In this document: positions 15,676 to 23,040 of the stretch, piece by piece
Numbering within the stretch: position 1 is the stretch's first letter
Layout of the letters: each line of letters begins with the position of its first letter
Source: Candidatus Woesearchaeota archaeon
Lineage (GTDB): Archaea > Nanobdellota > Nanobdellia > Woesearchaeales > ARS49
Assembly: GCA_016215315.1 (NCBI GenBank)
Contig: JACRKG010000021.1
Coordinates: 1 to 53,202, forward strand
Length of the DNA stretch: 53,202 nucleotides
Direction of reading: 5' to 3'
Translations under genes and position numbers: made by a program
Notes under the pieces: generated by a model
Seen by the model: the letters and a program-made list of their open reading frames with translations, nothing else
What the model was told of the DNA's origin: nothing
Databases searched by the model: none

Positions 15676-17416
15676 CGCCCCACACTAAGTTCTCTTTTCT
15701 CATTATAACTGCAATTTCTTTCAGTACCTCTTTGTAATCATTTGATATTAAGTCTTTGTATTCTTTATATTTTCTAAAGTCTTCTTCGCTGATTGCCGAG
15801 TAAAGAACGTCTCCTTCTTGAATTTGTCTGCCAATTATTACTTTTGAAAGCGATACAGCAACTTGCTCGTTTTTTTCTGCTTTATCAACGTGTTTTTGTT
15901 CTTTTTGTATTTCTCTTACTTCGGTGATGTGTTTACCTTCTAAATTCATCATCGGAGTATTTGATTTTAAAGTACCTAATAATACATTGCAGCCTATTAC
16001 TGCAGGATTGCATTGTCTGAACGTGTAGCCTTTTAATAATTCTATTTTGCAAGGCTTTGTTAATTCTTCAAGAGCATTCATTTCTAAATTTTTCTTTTGT
16101 CCTTTAACCCATGCTTCGTAATCTTCTATTACTTTGTAAATAACATCATGAATGATTATTTTTAGATTAGGAACTTTTTCTTCAGGCTGAGGAATGTTAA
16201 AGCCCAGAATTACTCCAAACAAAGGATCTTTTTCTTTCAATCCTTCTGCGTCAACAATGTCTTTTTTGTTTATTGGACCTATACTTGCTCTTTTAACGGG
16301 CACTTTTTTTTCTTTTAATAAAAAGATCATTGCTTCAAGACTTCCTATAGTGTCTGCTTTAATTATTACTCCTTCTTCATCGCTTTCAAAAGCAACTCCT
16401 TCTATTTCTTGCATTAATTTTTCTTTTACTTTATTTTCATCATTTCTTATTACTTGCAAAGGCATTCCGCCGACAACATTATCAATGTTGGGCGCAACAA
16501 TTCTTACTCCTGTTGCTGCACTTACTTGTTTGACACTATCAAATGCTTTCTTTTCAGTCCTCATTTCCGTATTTGGTCCTGGTTCAAACAATAATTTTAT
16601 TTTCGTAACTACAGGAGCATCTAGACCACCTATAACTACTTGATCCCCAACTTTCAAAGTACCATCATATATTATTACGTCAAGAACTTTTCCTAAACCT
16701 TTTTGTTCTTTAACTTCCAGAACTGTTCCTTTTGCAGGAGCATTAACATCAAATTTTAAGTTTTGTTCTAAATATTTTTGTGCAAGACCAGTTAATACCA
16801 TCAATAATTCTTTTATTCCTTCACCAGTCATTGCACTTACTGGAACTATTGCAATTTGTTTAGCATAATCACTAACTCTATCAAAGCGGTCTGCTTGCAA
16901 TCCTAACTCATAAATTTTTCCGACGAGCTCGTACAATTTTGTTTCAAATTCTTGAATTGTTTGAGGAAATTGATTTTCAACACTCTTTAACAGTGTTTCA
17001 CCTTTTTTCCAGCCCCTAATTAAATCAATTTTATTAGCTGCAATAACAAAAGGAGTTTTATACGTTTTTAGTATTTCTATACTTTCAAGTGTCTGAGGCA
17101 TTATTCCTTCATTAATATCAACAACAAGGATTGCAATGTCTGCAAGGTTTCCTCCTCTTTTTCTTAAATTAACAAAAGCTGCGTGACCTGGCGTGTCAAT
17201 GAATAATAATCCAGGAATACTTAAATTTTTAATATTCTTGAGTGAATCACCACAAATGCTTTTAATCGTCGCTAAAGGAATAATTGAGGCACCAATTGCC
17301 TGAGTGATTCCTCCTGCTTCTTTTTTAGCAATCGCGCTACCTCTGATCTTATCTAGTAAATGTGTCTTTCCATGATCGACGTGGCCTAAGACGGAAACTA
17401 TTGGTTGTCGTAGCAT
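15671..17416 (-). CDS. infB: Translation initiation factor aIF5B (aIF2/IF2 family GTPase)
   Basis: 581 residues, typical for the archaeal factor, with no intein. GTPase motifs: GHVDHGKT (11-18), DTPGH (74-78), NKID (128-131). Domain II follows (VLEVKEQKGLGKVLDVIIYDG), then domain III and a long C-terminal barrel (KPCKIELLKGYTFRQCNPAVIG) specific to the aIF5B/eIF5B branch rather than bacterial IF2. It joins ribosomal subunits and stabilises initiator tRNA in the P site. ATATTTATAAAAT about 27 nt upstream indicates a leaderless promoter. It is strong evidence that the contig is archaeal. Confidence 0.95.
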   Translation of the reverse strand: MLRQPIVSVLGHVDHGKTHLLDKIRGSAIAKKEAGGITQAIGASIIPLATIKSICGDSLKNIKNLSIPGLLFIDTPGHAAFVNLRKRGGNLADIAILVVDINEGIMPQTLESIEILKTYKTPFVIAANKIDLIRGWKKGETLLKSVENQFPQTIQEFETKLYELVGKIYELGLQADRFDRVSDYAKQIAIVPVSAMTGEGIKELLMVLTGLAQKYLEQNLKFDVNAPAKGTVLEVKEQKGLGKVLDVIIYDGTLKVGDQVVIGGLDAPVVTKIKLLFEPGPNTEMRTEKKAFDSVKQVSAATGVRIVAPNIDNVVGGMPLQVIRNDENKVKEKLMQEIEGVAFESDEEGVIIKADTIGSLEAMIFLLKEKKVPVKRASIGPINKKDIVDAEGLKEKDPLFGVILGFNIPQPEEKVPNLKIIIHDVIYKVIEDYEAWVKGQKKNLEMNALEELTKPCKIELLKGYTFRQCNPAVIGCNVLLGTLKSNTPMMNLEGKHITEVREIQKEQKHVDKAEKNEQVAVSLSKVIIGRQIQEGDVLYSAISEEDFRKYKEYKDLISNDYKEVLKEIAVIMRKENLVWGV

Positions 17417-17529
17417 TTCTTCAAAAAAGAAGGCGTATTTTATAAATATTGTAGTTAATCAAACCAAACCTTTTTAACTCTTATGAAATAACAACATATT
17501 TTCTTTCCCCCATAGTAACAACAGAAGCG

Positions 17530-17609
17530 AAACCTTTAAATATAAGTGGTACTTTCAGGTAGTAACAAAAACCAAATTTTTCACGAATTATATTCGGGGG
17601 TTATAAAAG
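17530..17609 (+). promoter_or_regulatory. Promoter and leader of the S-layer-like gene
   Basis: GCGAAACCTTTAAATATAAG supplies a strong BRE/TATA near 17530-17545. Unlike most genes here the mRNA has a leader of about 45 nt, ending in a small hairpin (CGAAT-TAT-ATTCG, 17584-17596) followed by GGGGGTT as ribosome site before the ATG at 17610. Confidence 0.55.
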
Positions 17610-18596
17610 ATGAAAGGAAAAAACTTGTTTGGAAGACTAAGCGTTTTAGTTTTAATGTTAGTCGTTCTAGCAGTTGGTGCACTTGCTGTACCAGTTGGAG
17701 TAGAACGAGTAGAAGTTAATGGTGTCGAAATGTCACCATGGAGCATGAACAGGCTATCCGTCGAAAGAGGATCAGACCTTGCAGTTGAAGTAAGATTGTT
17801 AGGATATGAAAAAGCAGACAATCTTGAATTAACAGCGTTCATAACAGGATATGAACACAACGATGTTGAAAAACTAGCAGCACACTCTGGCGTTTTCTCA
17901 GTTGAAGAAAATGAACTAGAAGTTCAAAGGTTTAAATTGAGTTTACCTCAAGACCTTGCAAGAGATTCATACAAATTAAGATTATTCGTAAGTGATAGAA
18001 ACGGCGATGAATTGGTACAAAGTTACGATTTACAAGTTGACGTACCAAGACACAAGCTAAGCGTTAAAGACGTTCTAACTTATCCTGAAGGAACAGTAAA
18101 AGCTGGACAAGCTCTACTAGTAAGAGTAAGAGTTGAAAACCAAGGAGAAAAGGACGAAAAAGACGTTAAAGTTACAGTTTCACTACCAGCACTTGGAGTA
18201 AGTCAAAGCACATACTTAAACGAAGTACAAGCTGACGACGAAGAACAAACAGAAGAATTGTACTTAAAACTACCAAGCGGAGCAGTAAGTGGAGTATACG
18301 ACTTAAAGACCGATGTTGTTTTCAACAACGGAAGAAGTAGTGCTCAATCACTAGTAAGTAAGGTTACTGTTGAAGGAGAAGCTGTTGCTAAACCAGCAGA
18401 AGCTGCTCAAACAACACAACCTGCACAAACAACAGTTAATGTTAATGTGCAACAACCTACACCTCAACCAGCTGCTGAATCAAGCAAGCTAAGAAGAGGA
18501 CTTGAAGTTGTATTATTAGTGCTAGTAGCATTACTAGTAGTTGTTGGATTAATAATCGGATTCAGCAAATTAAAGGACGACGAAGACGAAGAATAA
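17610..18596 (+). CDS. S-layer/CARDB-type surface protein with C-terminal anchor
   Basis: 328 residues. Signal peptide about residues 1-26 (LSVLVLMLVVLAVGALA). Two immunoglobulin-like beta domains follow (about 27-145 and 150-255); the second has the CARDB/APHP pattern VRVRVENQGEKDEKDVKVTVSLP. A Pro/Thr/Gln-rich linker (about 260-290) leads to a C-terminal membrane helix (LEVVLLVLVALLVVVGLIIGF) and an acidic tail. This architecture is that of the putative S-layer proteins of DPANN archaea. The strong promoter and less AT-rich codon use than neighbouring genes suggest high expression. It probably forms part of the cell surface. Confidence 0.7.
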   Translation: MKGKNLFGRLSVLVLMLVVLAVGALAVPVGVERVEVNGVEMSPWSMNRLSVERGSDLAVEVRLLGYEKADNLELTAFITGYEHNDVEKLAAHSGVFSVEENELEVQRFKLSLPQDLARDSYKLRLFVSDRNGDELVQSYDLQVDVPRHKLSVKDVLTYPEGTVKAGQALLVRVRVENQGEKDEKDVKVTVSLPALGVSQSTYLNEVQADDEEQTEELYLKLPSGAVSGVYDLKTDVVFNNGRSSAQSLVSKVTVEGEAVAKPAEAAQTTQPAQTTVNVNVQQPTPQPAAESSKLRRGLEVVLLVLVALLVVVGLIIGFSKLKDDEDEE

Positions 18597-18985
18597 ACGT
18601 CTTCAAATTTTTCCTTTCATCGAAAAACCCTTTAATTTTTTTTTATTTCTTTTTTTCTTTAATTTTCTATTTAATGATTAATAACTATACTTCTAACTTT
18701 TGTTTTTTGTCTTAATTTATTTCCCCCTTGCCGAACGCTTGCTTATTGTGCCAGATAAGTTTTGTTATTCTCTTAGCGTTCGGAACAATAACTCCGCTAC
18801 GCGGAAATTGATAATAGAAGAATTTTGTAAGTGCACTCTAAAAACTATTCAATCTTTTTTATGGACTGTCTATGTTGCCTCCAAAATCATTAAAGAACTA
18901 ATCATGCACGTAATTCGCGGAGGCCTGAGCTCACAAAATTTGGAACAATATTTATAAAAAGCACAAGTATTCTCTAAAATATAAT
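18597..18985. other. Intergenic region: T-rich terminator tract and full three-hairpin repeat
   Basis: About 390 nt. After the S-layer-like stop come several long T runs (18615-18670) that can serve as an archaeal terminator. The full-length three-hairpin repeat occupies 18726-18935, and the tRNA promoter region (ATTTATAAAAAG near 18950) precedes tRNA-Ser. An 85-codon open frame over the repeat was rejected. Confidence 0.6.
18726..18935 (+). repeat. Three-hairpin repeat / candidate structured RNA, full copy A (plus)
   Basis: Hairpin 1: CCGAACGCT (18731-18739) with AGCGTTCGG (18775-18783). Hairpin 2: CCGC (18794-18797) with GCGG (18801-18804) around TAC, extended by flanking CAAT/ATTG. Hairpin 3: GCCTCC (18877-18882) with GGAGGC (18919-18924), loop containing ATGCACGTAATT, followed by CTGAGCTCAC. 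It aligns end to end with the minus-strand copy at 49455-49660. Confidence 0.75.
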
Positions 18986-19070
18986 GCCGGCGTACCAGAA
19001 TCTGGTTAACGGGTTCGTCTCGAAAACGAATGTCCTCACGGACTTGCAGGTTCAAATCCTGCCGCCGGCG
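18986..19070 (+). tRNA. tRNA-Ser (anticodon CGA)
   Basis: 85 nt, class II. The acceptor stem GCCGGCG (18986-18992) pairs perfectly with CGCCGGC (19063-19069), leaving discriminator G at 19070. The anticodon stem TTCGT/ACGAA closes the loop CTCGAAA with anticodon CGA at 19021-19023, reading the serine codon UCG. A long variable arm (TGTCCTCACGGACT) and a T arm GCAGG-TTCAAAT-CCTGC follow. The long variable arm and G discriminator fit serine. CCA is not encoded. No intron is seen. Confidence 0.93.
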
Positions 19071-19079
19071 GTCTTATTT

Positions 19080-19190
19080 ATTTCTTTAGCGGGTAAGCAC
19101 AACAGTCGCATCACGCTTGAGCTGCTTGTTTTTCCCAGGGTTTTGCGCAAGCAAAAGGCCGGTTCTAAATCCGAGTGGCGGCGTAGTAAT
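19080..19190. other. GC-rich tract after tRNA-Ser, possible small RNA
   Basis: This stretch is distinctly more GC-rich than the surrounding DNA and contains TTTTGC-GCAA-GCAAAA (about 19142-19157), a hairpin capped by a GNRA-type tetraloop. No convincing protein frame exists. GC-rich islands in AT-rich archaeal genomes often mark structured RNAs, so it is listed as a candidate. A degraded gene fragment is also possible. Confidence 0.3.
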
Positions 19191-19232
19191 AATAAAATAA
19201 AAAATTTATATATTCCACTGAATCTTTATTTA

Positions 19233-19248
19233 CCGAGATATATCTCGG
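19233..19248. promoter_or_regulatory. Perfect 16-bp palindrome overlapping the ribosome site
   Basis: CCGAGATATATCTCGG is an exact palindrome whose right end is part of the CGGAG ribosome site of the gene at 19255. TTTATATA (about 19205-19212) places the transcript start at about 19233, so the mRNA would begin with this hairpin. It could act as a DNA operator or as a leader hairpin limiting translation. Confidence 0.5.
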
Positions 19249-19254
19249 AGTTAC

Positions 19255-19995
19255 ATGGCATTCATAAAAAAGGAAGACTTAGAAAAACAAATCAAAGAAG
19301 AACAGAAAAGATTAAGAGAAATATACAGTCAAGCAGAAACAATAGATCCAAAAAAAGTTGAAAAAATTTTAGCCAAAGGAAAAACAGTGACTGAACAAGT
19401 AAAGCTAGATGCTGATAACCCCTTTGATCCATATTTTTTAAATGGACAATATTGCAAACCAAAAAACATGCAAGGATTAAATGAAACTGAAAGAGTCTAC
19501 GTTCATCTTTGTGTGTCTATGTGGGATAATATAGGAACGGCAGATTTTGCAGAATATATTAAGGGAATATACGCGCACAATCCTTATCCTGAATTTCAAG
19601 ATCTCTCCAAAATAAAAATGGAAGATCTTATCAGATTTACTCTGACTGAAGTTAAGTCAAAGCATGTGCTAGAGAGAATATTTTTGGAGCACAGACATTT
19701 AAAAGAAGGAGACGTGTATAAATACGCATTACAAAATTACCCTCTTTTTTATACTTGGATGACTACCAAAGAATTAAATGAAGCGGGTGTTTTAGAAGAA
19801 ATAGAACCGCACTGCAGGGAAATAAGAGAAAGACTGAAAAGCGGAGAAATACTAGACATAAACGAATTTGGAAGAGTAAACATAACCCTTGATGAAGATG
19901 ACCGAATAGATACAGATGAATTTAGAATGATAGACCCTGAACAAGAGTATGCGCGCGAGTATGCACCATTTGATGATGATAATGATATCTGGTAA
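19255..19995 (+). CDS. Unknown 246-residue soluble protein
   Basis: 246 residues, no signal peptide or membrane span. A charged N-terminal helix (KKEDLEKQIKEEQKRLREI) is followed by a helical middle with many aromatic residues and an unusually acidic C-terminus (LDEDDRIDTDEF, then FDDDNDIW). No family is recognised and no catalytic motif is apparent. The start is fixed by CGGAG seven bases upstream. A perfect palindrome overlaps that site, so expression is probably regulated. Confidence 0.55.
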   Translation: MAFIKKEDLEKQIKEEQKRLREIYSQAETIDPKKVEKILAKGKTVTEQVKLDADNPFDPYFLNGQYCKPKNMQGLNETERVYVHLCVSMWDNIGTADFAEYIKGIYAHNPYPEFQDLSKIKMEDLIRFTLTEVKSKHVLERIFLEHRHLKEGDVYKYALQNYPLFYTWMTTKELNEAGVLEEIEPHCREIRERLKSGEILDINEFGRVNITLDEDDRIDTDEFRMIDPEQEYAREYAPFDDDNDIW

Positions 19996-20033
19996 CAAAA
20001 AAGATTAAATACTTCTATTTAAAAGATAATTCA

Positions 20034-21035
20034 ATGTCAAAAAAGAGTGTGAGTAATACTGTTATTAGCGTTAGCGGGCTTTGTAAGACTTTTGAGCTGA
20101 AGAAAAAAGAACCAGGGCTTAAAGGTAGCATTAAATCTATTTTTTCTCCTAAAATTTCTAAAGTAACTGCTGTTGACAATATTTCTTTCAGTATAAATAA
20201 AGGAGAACTTGTTGCATTAATAGGTCCTAATGGTGCAGGCAAATCTACCACTTTAAAGATTCTTACAGGAATACTTTTCCCTTCAAGCGGACATGCAGAA
20301 ATTCTTGGTTTAGTTCCTTGGGAGAATAGAAAAAAGCTAGCTTACCAAATAGGCACTATTTTTGGTCAAAAATCTCAATTATGGTATCACTTGCCTCCAA
20401 TTGATACTTTTGATTTGTTTGCTAAAATTTATGATTTAGAAGACACAGATTACAGAAAAAGACTTAATTATTTAGTGAAAGTTTTAGGAGTTACTGAATT
20501 TTTGAATACGCCTGTTAGAAAGCTTTCTTTAGGGCAAAGAATTAGAGCAGAACTTGTTGCGGCATTACTGCACAATCCTAAAGTACTATTTTTAGATGAG
20601 CCTAGTATTGGTTTAGATATTATTGCTAAAAAAACTTTGCGAGATTTAATCAAAAAGTTAAACAAAGAAGAAGGTGTCACTATAATTCTAACCAGTCATG
20701 ATGTTGATGATATTGAGCAAGTTTGTGAAAGAGTGATAATAATCAATCAAGGAAAAATAGTTCATGATTCTCCAATTGGTGAACTTAAGAGAAACCATTT
20801 GAATAAAAAAATTGTTCAAGTAATGATTGAAGAATCTTCAAAAAAACTTAAACAATTAGGAGTTAAAGTTTTAGAGTCTGATAAGCACTCGATGAAATTA
20901 GAAGTTAATACGAACAAAGTCAGTATAGCTAAACTTGTTGCTTCTTTGATGAATAAATACAAAGTTACTGATTTGTTAATTTCAGACCCGCCAATAGAAG
21001 AAATTATTGAAGAAATATACACAAAAGAAAAATGA
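20034..21035 (+). CDS. ABC-2 type exporter, ATP-binding subunit
   Basis: 333 residues. Walker A GPNGAGKST (about residues 62-70), Q-loop GTIFGQKSQLW, signature LSLGQRIRAELVAAL, Walker B VLFLDEPSIGLD and the switch His in ILTSHDVDDIE are all present. The GQKSQLWW/HLPP segment and the length match the ATPases paired with ABC2_membrane_6 (DUF990) permeases. The next two genes encode those permeases. Its ATP hydrolysis would power export of an unknown substrate (drug, lipid or polysaccharide). It overlaps permease 1 by four bases. Confidence 0.9.
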   Translation: MSKKSVSNTVISVSGLCKTFELKKKEPGLKGSIKSIFSPKISKVTAVDNISFSINKGELVALIGPNGAGKSTTLKILTGILFPSSGHAEILGLVPWENRKKLAYQIGTIFGQKSQLWYHLPPIDTFDLFAKIYDLEDTDYRKRLNYLVKVLGVTEFLNTPVRKLSLGQRIRAELVAALLHNPKVLFLDEPSIGLDIIAKKTLRDLIKKLNKEEGVTIILTSHDVDDIEQVCERVIIINQGKIVHDSPIGELKRNHLNKKIVQVMIEESSKKLKQLGVKVLESDKHSMKLEVNTNKVSIAKLVASLMNKYKVTDLLISDPPIEEIIEEIYTKEK

Positions 21036-21820
21036 TGCTCAATAAATATTTTGCAGTGTTTAGAACGAATTTTTTGAATAACTTAGTTTATTTTTCGGAC
21101 ATAATAATTAGTTATATGATGAGCGGAATGTACATTCTGATATTTATTTTTTTATGGTCCACAGTTTCAAAACAAGGAAGTGATTTAGCAGGATATTCTC
21201 TTGCAGCAATGATTTGGTATTTAGGCATGACCCAAGTTATTAGGAGCGCTCAAGGAAAAGTAGTGCATTTTGTTAGCGGAGAAATTAGCAGTGGAAACAT
21301 TTCAAATTACTTAAATAAGCCTTACAGTTACATCGGATATAATTTAGCTTATTTTTTAAGTGACGCTTTAATAAAATTATTTTCTTCGTTATTTTGGATT
21401 TGTATTATTGTTTTATTTTATTTTGGCCCTCCTTCAATGGAATTAAAGTATTTTCCATTTATTTTATTAAGTATTTTATTAGGAATATTAGTTAATTTTT
21501 TTATTACTCTTTCAATAGGTTTTTTAGCATTCTGGTTTGAAGACGCAATTCCATATAGTTGGGTTTATGATAAACTAATGTTTGTTTTAGGAGGAATGCT
21601 TTTGCCGATAGAAATTCTTCCAAATGCATTGCAAACAATTTCAAAACTACTCCCAACGGCTTTTGTAATGTATTTTCCGGCAAAAGTATTTGTAAATTTT
21701 AGTTGGGAATTATTTCTCACTTCCTTGACGGGTCAAATTATTTACCTTGCTTTCTTTATAACAATTAGTTGTTTGATGTTTAAACTAGGTTGCAAGAAGG
21801 TGAGCATTAATGGAGGTTAA
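21032..21820 (+). CDS. ABC-2 type (DUF990-like) permease, subunit 1
   Basis: 262 residues, six hydrophobic segments (from about 10-40 to the C-terminal 225-250), a basic end (KKVSINGG) and the motif GEISSGNISNYLNKPYSY typical of the DUF990 permease group. Translation is coupled to the ATPase gene by ATGATG/TGA overlap, and its end overlaps the start of the second permease. It would form a heterodimeric channel with subunit 2, which is interrupted here. Confidence 0.8.
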   Translation: MMLNKYFAVFRTNFLNNLVYFSDIIISYMMSGMYILIFIFLWSTVSKQGSDLAGYSLAAMIWYLGMTQVIRSAQGKVVHFVSGEISSGNISNYLNKPYSYIGYNLAYFLSDALIKLFSSLFWICIIVLFYFGPPSMELKYFPFILLSILLGILVNFFITLSIGFLAFWFEDAIPYSWVYDKLMFVLGGMLLPIEILPNALQTISKLLPTAFVMYFPAKVFVNFSWELFLTSLTGQIIYLAFFITISCLMFKLGCKKVSINGG

Positions 21821-22601
21821 GAACAATCTTAAGCTCTTATTGGCTTATATTAAATTAAACGCTAGCATGGCTATGGAGTATAGAACTAATTTTATAATTC
21901 AATCTTTGTTTATGCTTTTTAATGATATTGTTTTTCTTCTTTTTTGGTTTTTCTTTTTTAACAAATTCTAACGAATAAATGGCTGGGTTATGAAAGATGC
22001 ATTTTTGCTATTTGGTTTTGCAGCACTAACATTTGGTCTTACAAGCGTTCTATTTGGCAACTGGAGAAAACTTAATGAGATAATAAGTGAAGGAAAACTA
22101 GATTTTTATCTTTCTTTGCCAAAAAATGAATTACTTCACATATTAATAAGTAAGACTTTTTTTCATTCATGGGGTGATGTGCTTTTTGGGTCGGCATTAA
22201 TATTATTGTCTATTGATTACAGTTTTACTTCAATATTGACTGCAATAACCGGAATAATCACGGGATCAATTCTAACAATAGCATTTGCAATAATCATAAA
22301 TTCTCTTGCATTCTTTTTTGGAAGTACAAAAAGCTCTTCAGATCTTGGATTTCAAGTACTACTCGCATTTTCATCGTATCCTTTGAACGTTTTTGATGGA
22401 TTTATGAGATTTTTATTATTCTTTGTAATACCTTTAGGATTCATAACTAATGTGCCTGTAGAATTACTTAAAGAATTCAATCCGAAATTGTACTTAGCAC
22501 TCTTGCTCGTAACAATAATAGTTAGTTTAATCGCTTATGGACTCTTTAAATTAGGTCTTAAACGATACGAAAGCGGGAATACTATTAATGTGCAGATTTA
22601 A
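21810..22601 (+). pseudogene. ABC-2 type permease, subunit 2, interrupted by an in-frame TAA
   Basis: The frame opening with ATG at 21810 (ribosome site AAGGTGAG) encodes a normal DUF990-type N-terminus (MAMEYRTNFIIQSLFML, then FFFFNKF), then TAA at 21969-21971 (codon 54), and continues in the same frame with RINGWVMKDAFLLFGF to the stop at 22601. Read through, the protein would be about 263 residues, the same as subunit 1, so nothing but one codon is wrong. A single-base change (for example from TCA or CAA) would explain it. Translation restarting at the ATG at 21990 would give 203 residues without the first helix. It may be a true nonsense mutation, a sequencing error, or readthrough. Confidence 0.75.
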
Positions 22602-22715
22602 ATTTAAGTAAAAAAATATATGTCGGCATTATTTGTATTTTTCCTTCTTTAAAAATTTCTTCTCTGCTAACATCTGAAGAGAATGTATTAATTAATCATA
22701 GGAAAGATCTGAAAT

Positions 22716-23036
22716 CTAACCAAATACATCAAGTTTTTGAGGTTTTTTGAAGCCAAAACTATCAACGGTCACATCTAACTTACTGCCTATAAGACATTGT
22801 TGCATAGCACATCTTGAGGCATCATCGTAGAAGAATGTTTCTCTTAATAATTTAGCAATATCTACATGAGGTTGACTTGATTGTCTTTCATTGTTTTTTA
22901 GATCATAATTCTCTCCAGGTTTTTGATCATTATTCATACCAGGACTTCCTTCTATAGGCTCCACTGGTTTTACTGGAGGTGTTTTAGGTAAAGGATAATA
23001 CACTTCTCCGGGATTAATTATTCTTGTTGCAAACAT
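22716..23036 (-). CDS. Small proline-rich unknown protein
   Basis: 106 residues with a Pro/Lys-rich middle (LPKTPPVKPVEPIEGSPG) and a C-terminal region containing two cysteines (RCAMQQCLIGSKLDVTVDSFGF). It follows the 836-residue protein by four bases, with GAGG before its ATG, so it is in the same operon. No function can be assigned. Confidence 0.5.
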   Translation of the reverse strand: MFATRIINPGEVYYPLPKTPPVKPVEPIEGSPGMNNDQKPGENYDLKNNERQSSQPHVDIAKLLRETFFYDDASRCAMQQCLIGSKLDVTVDSFGFKKPQKLDVFG

Positions 23037-23040
23037 TTTT

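Noticed and set aside
18700-18957. 85-codon open frame before tRNA-Ser
   Set aside because: It coincides with the three-hairpin repeat, whose stems are conserved as RNA pairs rather than codons.
18984-19361. 125-codon open frame starting at the tRNA
   Set aside because: It runs through tRNA-Ser, a GC-rich noncoding tract and the start of another gene in a different frame; no ribosome site or protein-like composition.
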